Shown: positions 50,512-59,779, counted from the stretch's first letter. The stretch: 64,000 bases of DNA from Haloterrigena gelatinilytica (GCF_013342145.1 NZ_JABUQZ010000001.1:2046001-2110000), one strand, 5' to 3'. Made by a program: numbers and translations. The notes: generated by a model not told the origin, from the sequence alone.

Positions 50512-51651
50512 ATGAACGTTGCCTTTGTCTCTAACGTTGTTTACCCATTTGTGAAGGGAGGTGCTGAAAAACGGATCCACGAGATCGGGAAACGTCTTGT
50601 GGCAAATGGACATAGCGTTACCATTTATGGACGACATTTTTGGGAGGGTCCTGAAGTAATCACAAATAATGGAATTATTCTCCGTGCAGTAGCACCAAGT
50701 ACTGAACTCTATACCGGAGAGCGCCGCTCGATTACGGAAGCTCTCGAGTTTTCGACTCGTCTCATTCCAACGCTTCGCCACCATATTGATGATCATGACC
50801 TTGTGGTTGCATCTCTATTTCCATATTTCCCTGTCCTTGCTTCTAAATTCACTACTCTCGGAACCAATACCCCCCTGATAACGACTTGGCACGAGGTTTG
50901 GCTCGACTACTGGGAGGATTATCTTGAACACCTCGCACTATTTGGAAAAGGTGTCGAATACATAACCGCTAAAACCCCTCACTGTTCGATCGCCGTTTCG
51001 AGCGTCACGGCGGACCGCCTTACTGAAATCGGACCGTCGCGAGACGAGATCGAGATCGTCCCCAATGGCATCGATGTCGACCAGATCAAATCAACACAAC
51101 CCGTCAACGACGGCTTCGATATTCTGTATGCGGGTCGACTCATCCAAGACAAGAACGTCGATCTCCTTCTTGAGGCGTTCGATCAAGTCGCCGAGACCGC
51201 GCCGAACATCACGCTGGGCATCATCGGTGATGGGCCAGAACGAGACTCTCTCAAGCGACAAGCCCAAAACCTGGACCACGCCGACCGAGTGACAATGCTC
51301 GGCTTCCTCAAGGAATACGATGATGTTATCGCACACATGCGCGCAGCAGACATCTTCGCCTCACCGTCTACCCGCGAAGGCTTTGGCATCACGTTCGCAG
51401 AAGCAATGGCTGCGGATTGTACCGTCATCGCGGCAGAGCATCCTGAATCCGCCGCTTCCGAAGTGATCGATGACGCAGGATTCCTCGCGTCACCGACAGT
51501 TGACGACATAACCCATGTTCTAGAGCGCGCACTCTCCGGTGATCGACCGAATACGGAGCCGACGACTCGAGCCCAACGATATGATTGGAATACCGTGGCT
51601 GAACAGGCAGAGCAATGTTATCAACAAGCAATCAATGGTGATTGGAAGTGA
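50512..51651 (+). CDS. Family 4 glycosyltransferase, mosaic base composition
   Basis: A 379-residue GT-B enzyme starting at the ATG at 50512: MNVAFVSNVVYPFVKGGAEK, then FDILYAGRLIQDKNVDLLLE near 195, RVTMLGFLKEYDDVIAHMRA near 257 and the Glu of STREGFGITFAEAMAADCTV near 285. The first third is AT-rich like the island, but from about 50980 the gene becomes GC-richer, close to core genome style (GATCGCCGTTTCGAGCGTC). The swap lies inside one intact reading frame. It is divergent from the previous enzyme with 155 bases between starts. Confidence 0.82.
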   Translation: MNVAFVSNVVYPFVKGGAEKRIHEIGKRLVANGHSVTIYGRHFWEGPEVITNNGIILRAVAPSTELYTGERRSITEALEFSTRLIPTLRHHIDDHDLVVASLFPYFPVLASKFTTLGTNTPLITTWHEVWLDYWEDYLEHLALFGKGVEYITAKTPHCSIAVSSVTADRLTEIGPSRDEIEIVPNGIDVDQIKSTQPVNDGFDILYAGRLIQDKNVDLLLEAFDQVAETAPNITLGIIGDGPERDSLKRQAQNLDHADRVTMLGFLKEYDDVIAHMRAADIFASPSTREGFGITFAEAMAADCTVIAAEHPESAASEVIDDAGFLASPTVDDITHVLERALSGDRPNTEPTTRAQRYDWNTVAEQAEQCYQQAINGDWK

Positions 51652-51688
51652 CCAACATTTTGGGTTAGAAAGTACATCAGAAAACGTT

Positions 51689-53401
51689 TCACGTCGTCCT
51701 ATAAACGGAGGTGTCTCCTGAGGTATAAATCCGTGCTGTATCAGTCCCATTCTCTATCCAGTTGTAGTCAATAGGAGTGTAGTCCCAAGTCTCTGGATAG
51801 TCTGAGTAATACGCAGGATAAGTCTGCCCTGCAGGTGGAGCAAGCAATAAATAGCCCTCAAAGGAGTCTTCTCTAATTCCCTGAAAGTGTGGTTTTGGTC
51901 TTGTTCCAGTACGGAATGAATCTGATGTTTCTTCATAGGCCCGAATATTTCGAACAGGAGTGCCGATTGATTGAATTGGCTCACTATCATCTTCATGTTC
52001 AAATAACCATTCAACCCCCGAAGACTCAGCTTTCGTCATTTGCTCACTTGGAGATCGGGATAATTCGGAACCGTAGAGAGTTGGTGCAGCGATCCCAGCA
52101 ACTAGTATCAATATGGCAAAGGTGCCGATAAGAGCTGGTTTCTGCGAATGTGGACTCCACTGTATGAATGCGGTTAAATCACGAGCAACTACGAATACAC
52201 CTAAGATTATAGCTATGGCCCAAAACCGACCTGGCCCAAACGGAACTGGAAGGACAAACATTGCAGCTCCAAGGGCCCAAAAAGCGACAGCAGCAATCGC
52301 GAGCGGTTGGAGTCCTGATTCTCGATTTCGCAGGAATATTGTCCTTAAAGAAATGATTATTAATAAAGATCCAAGGAAGGACACGACATAACCATATTGC
52401 GCGACGAACTCGATCACGATGTCAATAGTTGCGATATCAGCACTAGACAGTTGTTCTGTTCGGCGAGCTAATCGTGATGAGTCACCCCCATCTGAAAGAA
52501 ATATTGAGCCTATAATTGATGCGAACGTGTTGTTGAAGGTTGGTGCGTTGAGCAACCAATATACGACTCCAATTGCTGGGGGGAGAAGAAGAATTGGACG
52601 ATTAGAAACTCTATATATGATATTATCTGTTATAGATTGATAAGCTAGAATAGTACAAAGTATACATAGTGTAATAAGAGAAATCAGAGGATGTGCAAAT
52701 ACTGCTGCTGTAAGTATTACTAATAATGTGAGTAACCACTCTGTGTTATTCGCGCCTGATTTGAGAGATAAAAACACTACGAATATAACTAATACAGTAA
52801 ATAATCTTCCAAATTGTCCCCAGGAAGCGAAATTGAAAAGATCAGGAGTGAGGGTGGCTAATACAGCAGCAAAAATCATAAGACGGTACACTGATTCCAA
52901 AAGATTAAGCCGACGGATACACAGAACGAGCAGTAACCCCAAAATCGCACTCATCATCGTCACAACCAGAAGGGCAGTGATTGTCGGCGAAAGATCAGTA
53001 ACCTCCGAAAGCATAGCCGAGAACCAGTGCAACAGTGGGTAGAGATTTCGATCAGCGGCTACGCCAACTTCTAAAATCCGTTTCATCCGACCAATATGCA
53101 TATATGAATCTGTTGTAAAATGTAGATATTGCGTCTGGAGGCTAGGGACAACCGTTACTGCGACTAGAAATTGTGAGACAAGAAGAGCCATCCACCATGC
53201 GTGATCACGGGCAATTAAGAGCAGTGAGAGGCCTGCTAGTCCAAGCACTACGAGCAGGTCAGCAGGTAGGCCTTGATACAGAGAGAGTGAATAGGTGCTA
53301 ATTGGTTCAGCTGTTAACGCTCGCACCCAAACATAGATCAGCAGGAGCGCTGGCACAACACGGAGCCGATCTGAGTACATTTGCATCTTGAGAGTATTCA
53401 T
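51689..53401 (-). CDS. Large multi-TM protein, possible GT-C-like glycosyltransferase or polymerase
   Basis: A 570-residue membrane protein with about 12 helices: VVPALLLIYVWVRALTAEPI, DLLVVLGLAGLSLLLIARDHA, TALLVVTMMSAILGLLLVLC, LLTLLVILTAAVFAHPLISL and others. Between helices 3 and 4 is TQYLHFTTDSYMHIGRMKRI, with an acidic-aromatic loop facing outside as in GT-C and Wzy-type enzymes. The C-terminus (about 460-570) is soluble. No named family can be assigned with confidence. It overlaps the start of this gene with an upstream frame by 4 bases. AT-rich codons. Confidence 0.7.
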   Translation of the reverse strand: MNTLKMQMYSDRLRVVPALLLIYVWVRALTAEPISTYSLSLYQGLPADLLVVLGLAGLSLLLIARDHAWWMALLVSQFLVAVTVVPSLQTQYLHFTTDSYMHIGRMKRILEVGVAADRNLYPLLHWFSAMLSEVTDLSPTITALLVVTMMSAILGLLLVLCIRRLNLLESVYRLMIFAAVLATLTPDLFNFASWGQFGRLFTVLVIFVVFLSLKSGANNTEWLLTLLVILTAAVFAHPLISLITLCILCTILAYQSITDNIIYRVSNRPILLLPPAIGVVYWLLNAPTFNNTFASIIGSIFLSDGGDSSRLARRTEQLSSADIATIDIVIEFVAQYGYVVSFLGSLLIIISLRTIFLRNRESGLQPLAIAAVAFWALGAAMFVLPVPFGPGRFWAIAIILGVFVVARDLTAFIQWSPHSQKPALIGTFAILILVAGIAAPTLYGSELSRSPSEQMTKAESSGVEWLFEHEDDSEPIQSIGTPVRNIRAYEETSDSFRTGTRPKPHFQGIREDSFEGYLLLAPPAGQTYPAYYSDYPETWDYTPIDYNWIENGTDTARIYTSGDTSVYRTT

Positions 53402-53670
53402 CCAGCTAGCAATATCTGCCTAACGGCAATCGGAGCGCTAGTATACCGAATTTGTCTTGCGGACGGGACAATTTGACCAACGCCAACTGGATCGAGTATT
53501 AATCTAGGGCCAGCGTCTATTTCGACAAGCGATGCCATAACTACATGTTGGCTTTTCACTCTATAAACTCCTATTGGTCTATTCAACGTATAGTGTGCGC
53601 GTGGTTGTCGATTCGGGAACGGGACATGCCTATCTCTAGATACCAATAGGCAGATAACAGAGGTCAACAC
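53398..53670 (-). CDS. Possible small protein upstream of and overlapping the multi-TM gene
   Basis: A 90-codon frame ends in TGA that shares ATGA with the start of the multi-TM gene (53398-53401), so coupled translation is possible. The C-terminal part (MASLVEIDAGPRLILDPVGV, then GQIVPSARQIRYTSAPIAVRQ) has strand-like protein character, while the first 40 residues do not. It could be the remnant of a longer gene. Nothing like it is known to me. The AT-rich surroundings are those of the island. Confidence 0.4.
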   Translation of the reverse strand: MLTSVICLLVSRDRHVPFPNRQPRAHYTLNRPIGVYRVKSQHVVMASLVEIDAGPRLILDPVGVGQIVPSARQIRYTSAPIAVRQILLAG

Positions 53671-53863
53671 TCCAAGTCAATGTCCATAGACAAGTGGTAT
53701 CGCTTCTTGTTCTTTCCCTGATGGCCTTCTCCTTTTTCTCGCTATTACTACATGAATAGGATACTCATCTACATCAAAGGTCCGTTCACAGTTAGAACCA
53801 ATGTTAGCTAGTTCATATGTTTATGGATTTAATATCGAGGAAAGTACAGACTTGATCTTCCAG
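53671..53863. other. AT-rich gap, 193 bases
   Basis: The region lies between the possible small gene and the pyruvyltransferase gene on the minus strand. It holds no gene that I can support; TTTAATATCGAGG near 53830 and similar AT runs could be promoter elements. No hairpin of note. Confidence 0.4.
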
Positions 53864-54892
53864 TCACTTCTGCATATTCAGATACAATTTATTGAAATTG
53901 CTTTTCGACAATGATTTCAACTTATCCACATTGGAAACTTGTGAGAACTGAAGAGGGATCTCTTTATGAGGTTTATATGAAGGTACTTCTAACCGTTCGG
54001 CAACAGCCTTCACTTTTGGTTCATAAGCTATTGGGAGCACAGGTTTTCCACAAATAGCTGCAAATATGAGGGAATGATACCGGGTGGCTACCATTCTTTC
54101 CATTCTGCTCACACGCTTCAATGTCGTTTCGACAGAGAAATCGTAATCAAGGATAGGAACATCAAGATATTTTCGTGCGAATTCCTCGTCAGTAGAATGG
54201 AATGGAATGAATATAGGATTAGGAATTTGTTCGCAGATTTTCTGTGCATTATCTATATAGGTAGTTTTGGCCTCTCTTATGTCTTCATAGCCAAAATAGT
54301 CCAATAATACACTGTCCTGTTTATCTTCTTGGCCAAAATAAGGGCGGAAGTTAACTCCAGTTTGTCCAGCAGTCTTCATATCGGGATCTTCGTAAAGAAA
54401 AACAGGACAAGCAGTTACCGATACATCAACATCACATACCGATTTAATATTGCGTTTTGACCACTCATCACGAACTGTAATTAGGTCCAGTTCTGGTAAT
54501 ATTCGTGAAACAAGATCACGCGCTTCAGATGACTGGAATCCTGGAACACCCACACCAATAATAAATCCTTTCTCACCACCGTTTACATAAGCAAGCCGCC
54601 GCTTCAAGTGTTCGGTTCCATACCAATCATGTAAAACACCACCGCCTCCAAGTACTCTATGAGGGGTATTACTATCCCGTGTATTCCTGCCAAATATCCT
54701 AGCGCTGTGTCCGTCTTTCTGTATTTGGTTTTTAAATTGTTCTGCCAGCGCTCGATCACCAATATTTCCAGTGTAATAACTACCTTGAATACCAAAGTCA
54801 TGGGGTGTTTTCTTTTTGATCTGGTGACGGATCTCTCTTGGAATAAGTGATGGATTCTTTAAACCGTGAAATATGGATTCTGGCGAATACAT
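53864..54892 (-). CDS. Polysaccharide pyruvyltransferase-family protein
   Basis: A 342-residue GT-B-like enzyme that adds pyruvate ketals (or a related group) to surface sugars. Landmarks are FGIQGSYYTGNIGDRALAEQ near 33, VLGGGGVLHDWYGTEHLKRR near 79, LDLITVRDEWSKRNIKSV near 135 and RMERMVATRYHSLIFAAICGKPVL near 270, where the conserved RxH site lies (ATRYHS). AT-rich codons. It is upstream of nothing clearly co-transcribed; the LbH acyltransferase gene lies at 164 bases on the same strand. Confidence 0.82.
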   Translation of the reverse strand: MYSPESIFHGLKNPSLIPREIRHQIKKKTPHDFGIQGSYYTGNIGDRALAEQFKNQIQKDGHSARIFGRNTRDSNTPHRVLGGGGVLHDWYGTEHLKRRLAYVNGGEKGFIIGVGVPGFQSSEARDLVSRILPELDLITVRDEWSKRNIKSVCDVDVSVTACPVFLYEDPDMKTAGQTGVNFRPYFGQEDKQDSVLLDYFGYEDIREAKTTYIDNAQKICEQIPNPIFIPFHSTDEEFARKYLDVPILDYDFSVETTLKRVSRMERMVATRYHSLIFAAICGKPVLPIAYEPKVKAVAERLEVPSYKPHKEIPLQFSQVSNVDKLKSLSKSNFNKLYLNMQK

Positions 54893-55056
54893 ACATGTAT
54901 TATTTAAGCGATGGTACTTTATTGTTTGTGCTTAAACGATCGCTTGCTTACCTACGTCTCTTATTCACACCCCATATTTTATCATAATAACCTCTTCTCT
55001 CCTAATATTCCCTCTTAATGAGACATATTCAAATAAAACATATGAATAGGTATTGA

Positions 55057-55773
55057 TCAGGGTTCCCATTGAATGTTCTCATGTATAATCTCAGCAGGTA
55101 CTCCTCCTACAAGTGTTCTTGGTGGAACATCTTTTGTGACTACACTGTTACTTGCAATAACAGCTCCTTCATTGATTGTAACACCCTTACTGATTGTAGC
55201 ACCGTGGCCTATCCAGACATGATCCTTAATTTCTATGGGAGAAGTAGCAGGTGTGCGTTCTCCTTTGATTATGAGATTATGCCGATCAGTGTCAAGTATT
55301 GTTACATCCCAAGCTATCGCAACTTCATCCCCAATCGTGATTTTATCTTCACATATTATTCGGCAGTCACCATTCATAAATGAATCTCCCATTGAGAATT
55401 CGCCTTCAATACGAACGACAGTACCTGGACCAATACGTGCTGCATGGGGACCTGTTGACGTTATCTGGGCGCCACTACCGGTTGAAAGCAATGAGCGCCG
55501 AAGTAAGGGATTTGATTCCCGTGTACTTGTTGCCCCAAATATAATGCTTTCTGGAAGATCGAACTCAGTACCACTATTGATATCAACGATTGTTTTGGGG
55601 CCGATAACAAGTGAATATAGTGACCCAGTATGCTTTAGTGAGTAATACACGGTTTTTATTGACGATACCGGCCCAATTTCCTTTAAAAATGATATGTTAT
55701 CAGAAAATGCCATTATTTGTTCTGGTTTCCCTTTTAGTAAAAATATATCGTTTTTCAATAGCGCTATTGGCAA
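55057..55773 (-). CDS. Acyltransferase with left-handed beta-helix (hexapeptide) domain
   Basis: A 238-residue protein. The start at 55773 is followed by a second ATG at 55713 that is as likely. The C-terminal half is a hexapeptide-repeat left-handed beta helix (KDHVWIGHGATISKGVTINE, GAVIASNSVVTKDVPPRTLV, GGVPAEIIHENIQWEP), as in acetyl- and succinyltransferases of glycan synthesis; the active-site region with His is RHNLIIKGERTPATSPIEI. The earlier part has more hexapeptide-like turns (ITSTGPHAARIGPGTVV). It modifies a sugar of this locus. Substrate unknown. Confidence 0.82.
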   Translation of the reverse strand: MPIALLKNDIFLLKGKPEQIMAFSDNISFLKEIGPVSSIKTVYYSLKHTGSLYSLVIGPKTIVDINSGTEFDLPESIIFGATSTRESNPLLRRSLLSTGSGAQITSTGPHAARIGPGTVVRIEGEFSMGDSFMNGDCRIICEDKITIGDEVAIAWDVTILDTDRHNLIIKGERTPATSPIEIKDHVWIGHGATISKGVTINEGAVIASNSVVTKDVPPRTLVGGVPAEIIHENIQWEP

Positions 55774-55814
55774 GACCGCATGTACCAGACCCTTTACCGA
55801 TGAGCGTATATAAT

Positions 55815-56540
55815 TCAGCTTCTAACTTCAAGATCAGATAATCGTTCTTCTGCTTCTTCTCGATCCTCTGGATAGCCGACGTCGATCCGCCATCCCTCGA
55901 GTCCGATCGCATCGATAGTCCGTCCGCTCTGAATCAGTAAGTCGATTGCCTCGCTGATCTCGTACTCGCCGCGGTTGGACGGCTGTACTAAATGACACGC
56001 GTGGAAGATGGCCGGCGTAAACGTGTAGAACCCGGTCATCACCAGATTCGACGGCGGATCGTCGGGCTTCTCGACGACGTCGGTAATCTCGCCGAATTTA
56101 TTCGTATCACAGACACCATACCGGTCGGCCTCGTCCCACGGGACTTCTTCGACCAGGAACGCGGCGTCGGCACGATCTTCCTGTTGCCGGCGCACGACAT
56201 CCCCGAGGTTCGCCTGAAACACGTTGTCGCCGAGCATCAGCATGAAGTCGTCGTCGATGTGCTCCTCGACGCTCAACAAGGCGTGGGCGAGCCCCTTTTG
56301 TTCGCGCTGGTGGGTATACGTAATCGGGACGCCTTCGTACTCGTCGCCGTAGTGATCGATGATCTTCTCCTTCAGATAGCCGACGACGACGATCAGCTCG
56401 TCCGCGCCGAGCGACACCAGTTGATCGAAACAGTGGGTGAGAATCGGTTTCTCGTCGACCTCGACCATTCCCTTGGGTTTGTCCTCGGTGAGCGGTCGAA
56501 GCCGCGTTCCCTCGCCGGCCGCGAGTACGACTGCTTTCAT
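55815..56540 (-). CDS. aglF: Sugar-1-phosphate nucleotidyltransferase (AglF-like)
   Basis: A 241-residue enzyme activating a hexose-1-phosphate with UTP or dTTP. The nucleotide loop is KAVVLAAGEGTRLRPLTEDKPKG (2-24), the metal Asp is in MLMLGDNVF near 97, and the family landmarks EKPDDPPSNLVMTGFYTFT and WRIDVGYPEDREEAEERL follow. It is closest in pattern to haloarchaeal AglF of the N-glycosylation pathway. Most of the gene is GC-rich, but the last 18 codons (55815-55868) are AT-rich, so the island boundary lies inside its 3' end. Divergent from the other nucleotidyltransferase gene. Confidence 0.85.
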   Translation of the reverse strand: MKAVVLAAGEGTRLRPLTEDKPKGMVEVDEKPILTHCFDQLVSLGADELIVVVGYLKEKIIDHYGDEYEGVPITYTHQREQKGLAHALLSVEEHIDDDFMLMLGDNVFQANLGDVVRRQQEDRADAAFLVEEVPWDEADRYGVCDTNKFGEITDVVEKPDDPPSNLVMTGFYTFTPAIFHACHLVQPSNRGEYEISEAIDLLIQSGRTIDAIGLEGWRIDVGYPEDREEAEERLSDLEVRS

Positions 56541-56696
56541 ACGAATGAGACATCATTCTACCGCTTAGTAACGTTTTGCAATCGGTACGATAGAAGGACA
56601 CGATCGGGTCACTTTGACGGCGGTACTAGGACGATCGCTGGAGACCAACGTATATCCAATCGGAGATGGATTTCACGCGATGGAGAATCCCCACCC

Positions 56697-57680
56697 ATGG
56701 ACGCAATCGTACTCGCAGGCGGCTACGCGACGCGACTCTGGCCGATCACGAAACACCGGCCCAAGATGTTCCTCCCGGTCGGCGACACGACCGTGATCGA
56801 CGGCGTGCTCGAGGACCTCGAGACCGACACTAGAATCGACGACGTCTACGTCTCGACGAACGAACGCTTCGCGGACGCGTTCGAGGACCACCTCGAGACC
56901 AACGAGTACCACAAACCCCAGCTCTCGATCGAAGACACGACCGACGAGGACGAGAAGTTCGGCGTCATCGGCGCCCTCGCCCAGCTCGTCGACCGCGAAA
57001 ACCTCGAGGACGACACGATCGTCATCGCGGGCGATAACCTCCTCAGCTTCGGCGTCAGCGAGTTCGTCGACTTCTTCCAGAAACGACAGACCCCAACGCT
57101 CGCCGCCTATGACGTCGGCGATTACGACCGCGCGACGTCCTACGGCGTGCTCGAGCTCGAGGACGACGGCCGCGAGATCGTCGCCTTCGAGGAGAAGCCC
57201 GACGACCCGCCGAGCACGCTCGTGTCGGTCGCCTGCTACGGATTCCGCGCGGCGGACCTCGACTTACTCGAGACGTATCTGGACGGGGAGAACAATCCCG
57301 ACGAGCCGGGCTGGTTCGTCCAGTGGCTCGTCGACCGGGAGCGCGTCGACGCGTTCACGTTCGACGGCGCCTGGTACGACATCGGGACGCCCGAGAGTTA
57401 CCTCGACGCCGTCGCCTGGCGGTTCGACGGCGACAGCGCGATCCACCCCGACGCGTCGCTCGAGGGGACGACGATCGGCCCGAACGTGCACGTCATGGCG
57501 GGCGCGCAGGTCACCGACGCGACCCTCCGGGACTGCGTCGTCTTCCCCGACGCCACGATCGCCGACTGCACGATCGAACGATCGGTAATCGATACGGAGA
57601 CGGAGATCCGCGCGACGGACGTCGAGTCCGCGCTCGTCGGGCCGGAGATGACGCTCGAGGAAACCGTTTCCACTCGCTAA
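56697..57680 (+). CDS. Sugar-1-phosphate nucleotidyltransferase with beta-helix C-terminus
   Basis: A 327-residue enzyme with MDAIVLAGGYATRLWPITKH at its start, then DTIVIAGDNLLSFGVSEFVD near 102, EEKPDDPPSTLVSVACYGFR near 167, AWYDIGTPESYLDAV near 222 and a C-terminal left-handed beta helix (LEGTTIGPNVHVMAGAQVTD). It makes a nucleotide-activated sugar. Its start ATG at 56697 is the first with protein character, although the frame stays open from 55992. It is 156 bases from the AglF-like gene start in the opposite direction. The donor differs, as the two are only distantly alike. Confidence 0.82.
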   Translation: MDAIVLAGGYATRLWPITKHRPKMFLPVGDTTVIDGVLEDLETDTRIDDVYVSTNERFADAFEDHLETNEYHKPQLSIEDTTDEDEKFGVIGALAQLVDRENLEDDTIVIAGDNLLSFGVSEFVDFFQKRQTPTLAAYDVGDYDRATSYGVLELEDDGREIVAFEEKPDDPPSTLVSVACYGFRAADLDLLETYLDGENNPDEPGWFVQWLVDRERVDAFTFDGAWYDIGTPESYLDAVAWRFDGDSAIHPDASLEGTTIGPNVHVMAGAQVTDATLRDCVVFPDATIADCTIERSVIDTETEIRATDVESALVGPEMTLEETVSTR

Positions 57681-57954
57681 CGAAGACGGGGCGGACTCGA
57701 GGACGGAGCGAATCGTGACCTCGGGTAAGCGCCGCAGAATCGACACGGTAGACGAGTGGAGATCGAGTGGTTCGAACGGGTGGGGATCCGTGAACGCGTC
57801 GGAACCGAGCCGGCGAGCCGTCGCATAACCGACCCGTGAGACGGCGTAGGGTCGTCGAATCGATTACACTAGTACCTCGAGTATCCAACTAGTATCTCGA
57901 ACGTACCTTACGCCCTCCTCGAGTACACCTCACGCATTCGACTGCCACCAGCGA
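57681..57954. repeat. Gap with two ACTAGTAYCTCGA direct repeats
   Basis: In this gene-free gap, ACTAGTACCTCGA (57868-57880) and ACTAGTATCTCGA (57888-57900) lie 20 bases apart. CTAG is normally rare in haloarchaeal DNA, so close pairs stand out. The repeats lie 55 bases from the tRNA-like sequence. Role unknown. Confidence 0.4.
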
Positions 57955-58054
57955 TGGGATGCGGAAATTCGAACCCCGGGCTTGCTGACCGGCGCTGTAC
58001 GACCGACTGTTGGCAACGGTTCAGCCGTTCTACCGGACTAAACTACATACTCCC
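57955..58054 (-). tRNA. Decayed tRNA-like sequence (pseudo-tRNA), isotype unclear
   Basis: On the minus strand this reads GTATGTAGTTTAGTCCGGTA, AACGGCTGAACCGTTGCC, then GTACAGCGCCGGTCAGCAAG and CGGGGTTCGAATTTCCGCAT. It shares the D-arm, anticodon-stem (GCTGA/TCAGC) and T-loop (TTCGAAT) with the tRNA-like gene at 61403-61550 but has an insert of only about 25 bases between the stem halves, an imperfect T-stem with two G-T pairs and a broken acceptor stem. It is therefore a decayed or partial copy. Confidence 0.55.
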
Positions 58055-58110
58055 GACTCGCGCGAGAACCAGAACGAACGCGAAAAGTCATCGACCGACG
58101 CGCTCGAGCG

Positions 58111-59325
58111 CTACCGGTCGACGGAACTCAGGAAGAACGACGAGAACACGGTCTGGAGGCCGATGACGATCGCGGTAAAGGCGACCAGTGCTCCCATCGT
58201 GAACTCGAGCGAGGCGAACCCGTTCGAGACCCACTGGTAGACCAGGCCCGCGGCGTACAGTCCGCCCGCACCGAACACCAGCAGACCCGCGGTCGCGCCG
58301 TGCTCGAGCGACAGCGATCCGATCACGCGTTCCGTGATCGGGTCCTCGGGCTTCTGAATCGGGTCGCTGGTGACGGCGGCGAACACGCCGAGACTCGCGA
58401 CCTGATACCCGACGATCGTCAGCAGGCTGCCGGCGATCATCGAGTGAATTCCGAGCGACGCCTCACCGAGCGACGCGCCGCTGTACGCGATGCCCATGAT
58501 GGCCATCCCGAGCAGGCTCATCACCATCCCGGGAGCGGAGAACAGGAAGCCCGGCGCGTTGACCAACATGAACCGGACGTGGCGCCAGCCGTCCCGGAAG
58601 CTCTCGAGGGTCTCCTCGCCCTCGCGCTCGTGGTAGATGATCGGCGTCTCCTCGATCACGAGGTCCTTCGCGCCGGCCTCCATGATCATCTCCGAGGCGA
58701 ACTCCATTCCGGTCGTCTCGAGGTCCATCTCGTCGAGGGCCTGCCGGCGGAACACGCGGAACCCGCTGTGGGCGTCGCTCACGCCCGCCCGGTAGAACAG
58801 GTTCAGGAACTTCGTCAACAACGGATTGCCGATGTACTGGTGGAGCGTCGGCATCGCGCCGGGCCTGATCTCGCCCTCGAGGCGACTCCCCATCACCATG
58901 TCCGCGCCGGTCTCCTCGAGGTGGCTGAGCAGGCGCGGGATGTCCTTGAAGTCGTAGGTCGTGTCGGCGTCGCCCATCGCGATGTACTGGCCCCGAGCGC
59001 GCTCGAAGGCGTAGCGGTACGCGTAGCCGTACCCCGGCTGGTCGGGTTCGACGACGATCGCGCCCATCTCGCGGGCGATCTCGGGCGTTCGATCCGTCGA
59101 ACTGTCGCTGATGATGATCTCCGTCGGTAGCTGTAATTCCTCGACGGCCGACTTGATCCAGCCGATACAGGTCTCGATTCCCTCCTCCTCGTTTAACGTC
59201 GGCATCACGACGGACAGTTCCGGTTTAATGTCGCTGTCGCGACTAACCAGGAGTTCGTCCGCCGATCGATGCTCGAGGACCTGCTCCGCCGAAGCCGAAC
59301 CGTCCGAATGTGATTTTGAAGCCAT
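58111..59325 (-). CDS. Membrane-anchored family 2 glycosyltransferase (dolichol-phosphate sugar synthase type, AglJ-like)
   Basis: A 404-residue GT2 enzyme with membrane tail. The catalytic domain is ELSVVMPTLNEEEGIETCIG near 36, IIISDSSTDRTPEIAREM near 70, the DxD site AMGDADTTYDFKDIPRLL near 115 and GSRLEGEIRPGAMPTLHQYI near 142. After about residue 240 four hydrophobic segments follow (FLFSAPGMVMSLLGMAIMGIAY, MIAGSLLTIVGYQVASLGVF and two more). Enzymes of this kind put a hexose onto dolichol phosphate at the start of N-glycan assembly. It lies alone with a 400-base gap on each side. Confidence 0.82.
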   Translation of the reverse strand: MASKSHSDGSASAEQVLEHRSADELLVSRDSDIKPELSVVMPTLNEEEGIETCIGWIKSAVEELQLPTEIIISDSSTDRTPEIAREMGAIVVEPDQPGYGYAYRYAFERARGQYIAMGDADTTYDFKDIPRLLSHLEETGADMVMGSRLEGEIRPGAMPTLHQYIGNPLLTKFLNLFYRAGVSDAHSGFRVFRRQALDEMDLETTGMEFASEMIMEAGAKDLVIEETPIIYHEREGEETLESFRDGWRHVRFMLVNAPGFLFSAPGMVMSLLGMAIMGIAYSGASLGEASLGIHSMIAGSLLTIVGYQVASLGVFAAVTSDPIQKPEDPITERVIGSLSLEHGATAGLLVFGAGGLYAAGLVYQWVSNGFASLEFTMGALVAFTAIVIGLQTVFSSFFLSSVDR

Positions 59326-59779
59326 GGGTGAGTCCGTCTCAACGCCTCCGCATGCTCCGTCTAGTACAGAACCGGCCTCTTAACAGTAGCTATTCATATT
59401 TCACAAAAAATAACTAGGCTAGTGTTGAGTACTAGCGCACTAATCGCTCTCGCGACAATATGGCACTGCGGTAACATCTCGATAGAGGCGTTAAAGGCGG
59501 TTATATATCCCTTTGAAGTGAGAAGGAAGCCATATCAATAAGTATGCTGATAAAAGTATCGGAACGGGAGTAACGAGTTAGTGAATACCTCAAACGAGAA
59601 TGATTACGGGCGACTAGTCCGGAAGGTAGTCGGTCCGCGGCCGGGAAAAGTGAATATATCCGTATCGAGGTGTTTCAAAATCACAATAGGTGTAAATAAA
59701 ACAAATAGTCGGGAACAAGCGGATACTATCCGGGTTAACCCATGGATTTAACACGTCAAGTTGCGATGTGTATGATAAT
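59326..59779. other. AT-rich gap, 454 bases
   Basis: No frame has protein character. The first part (TATTCATATTTCACAAAAAATAACTAGG, 59391 on, read in two pieces) is AT-rich and probably carries the promoter of the minus-strand AglJ-like gene. Near 59411-59438 several CTAG words occur. The last 60 bases hold the promoter of the zinc-finger gene. Nothing else seen. Confidence 0.45.
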
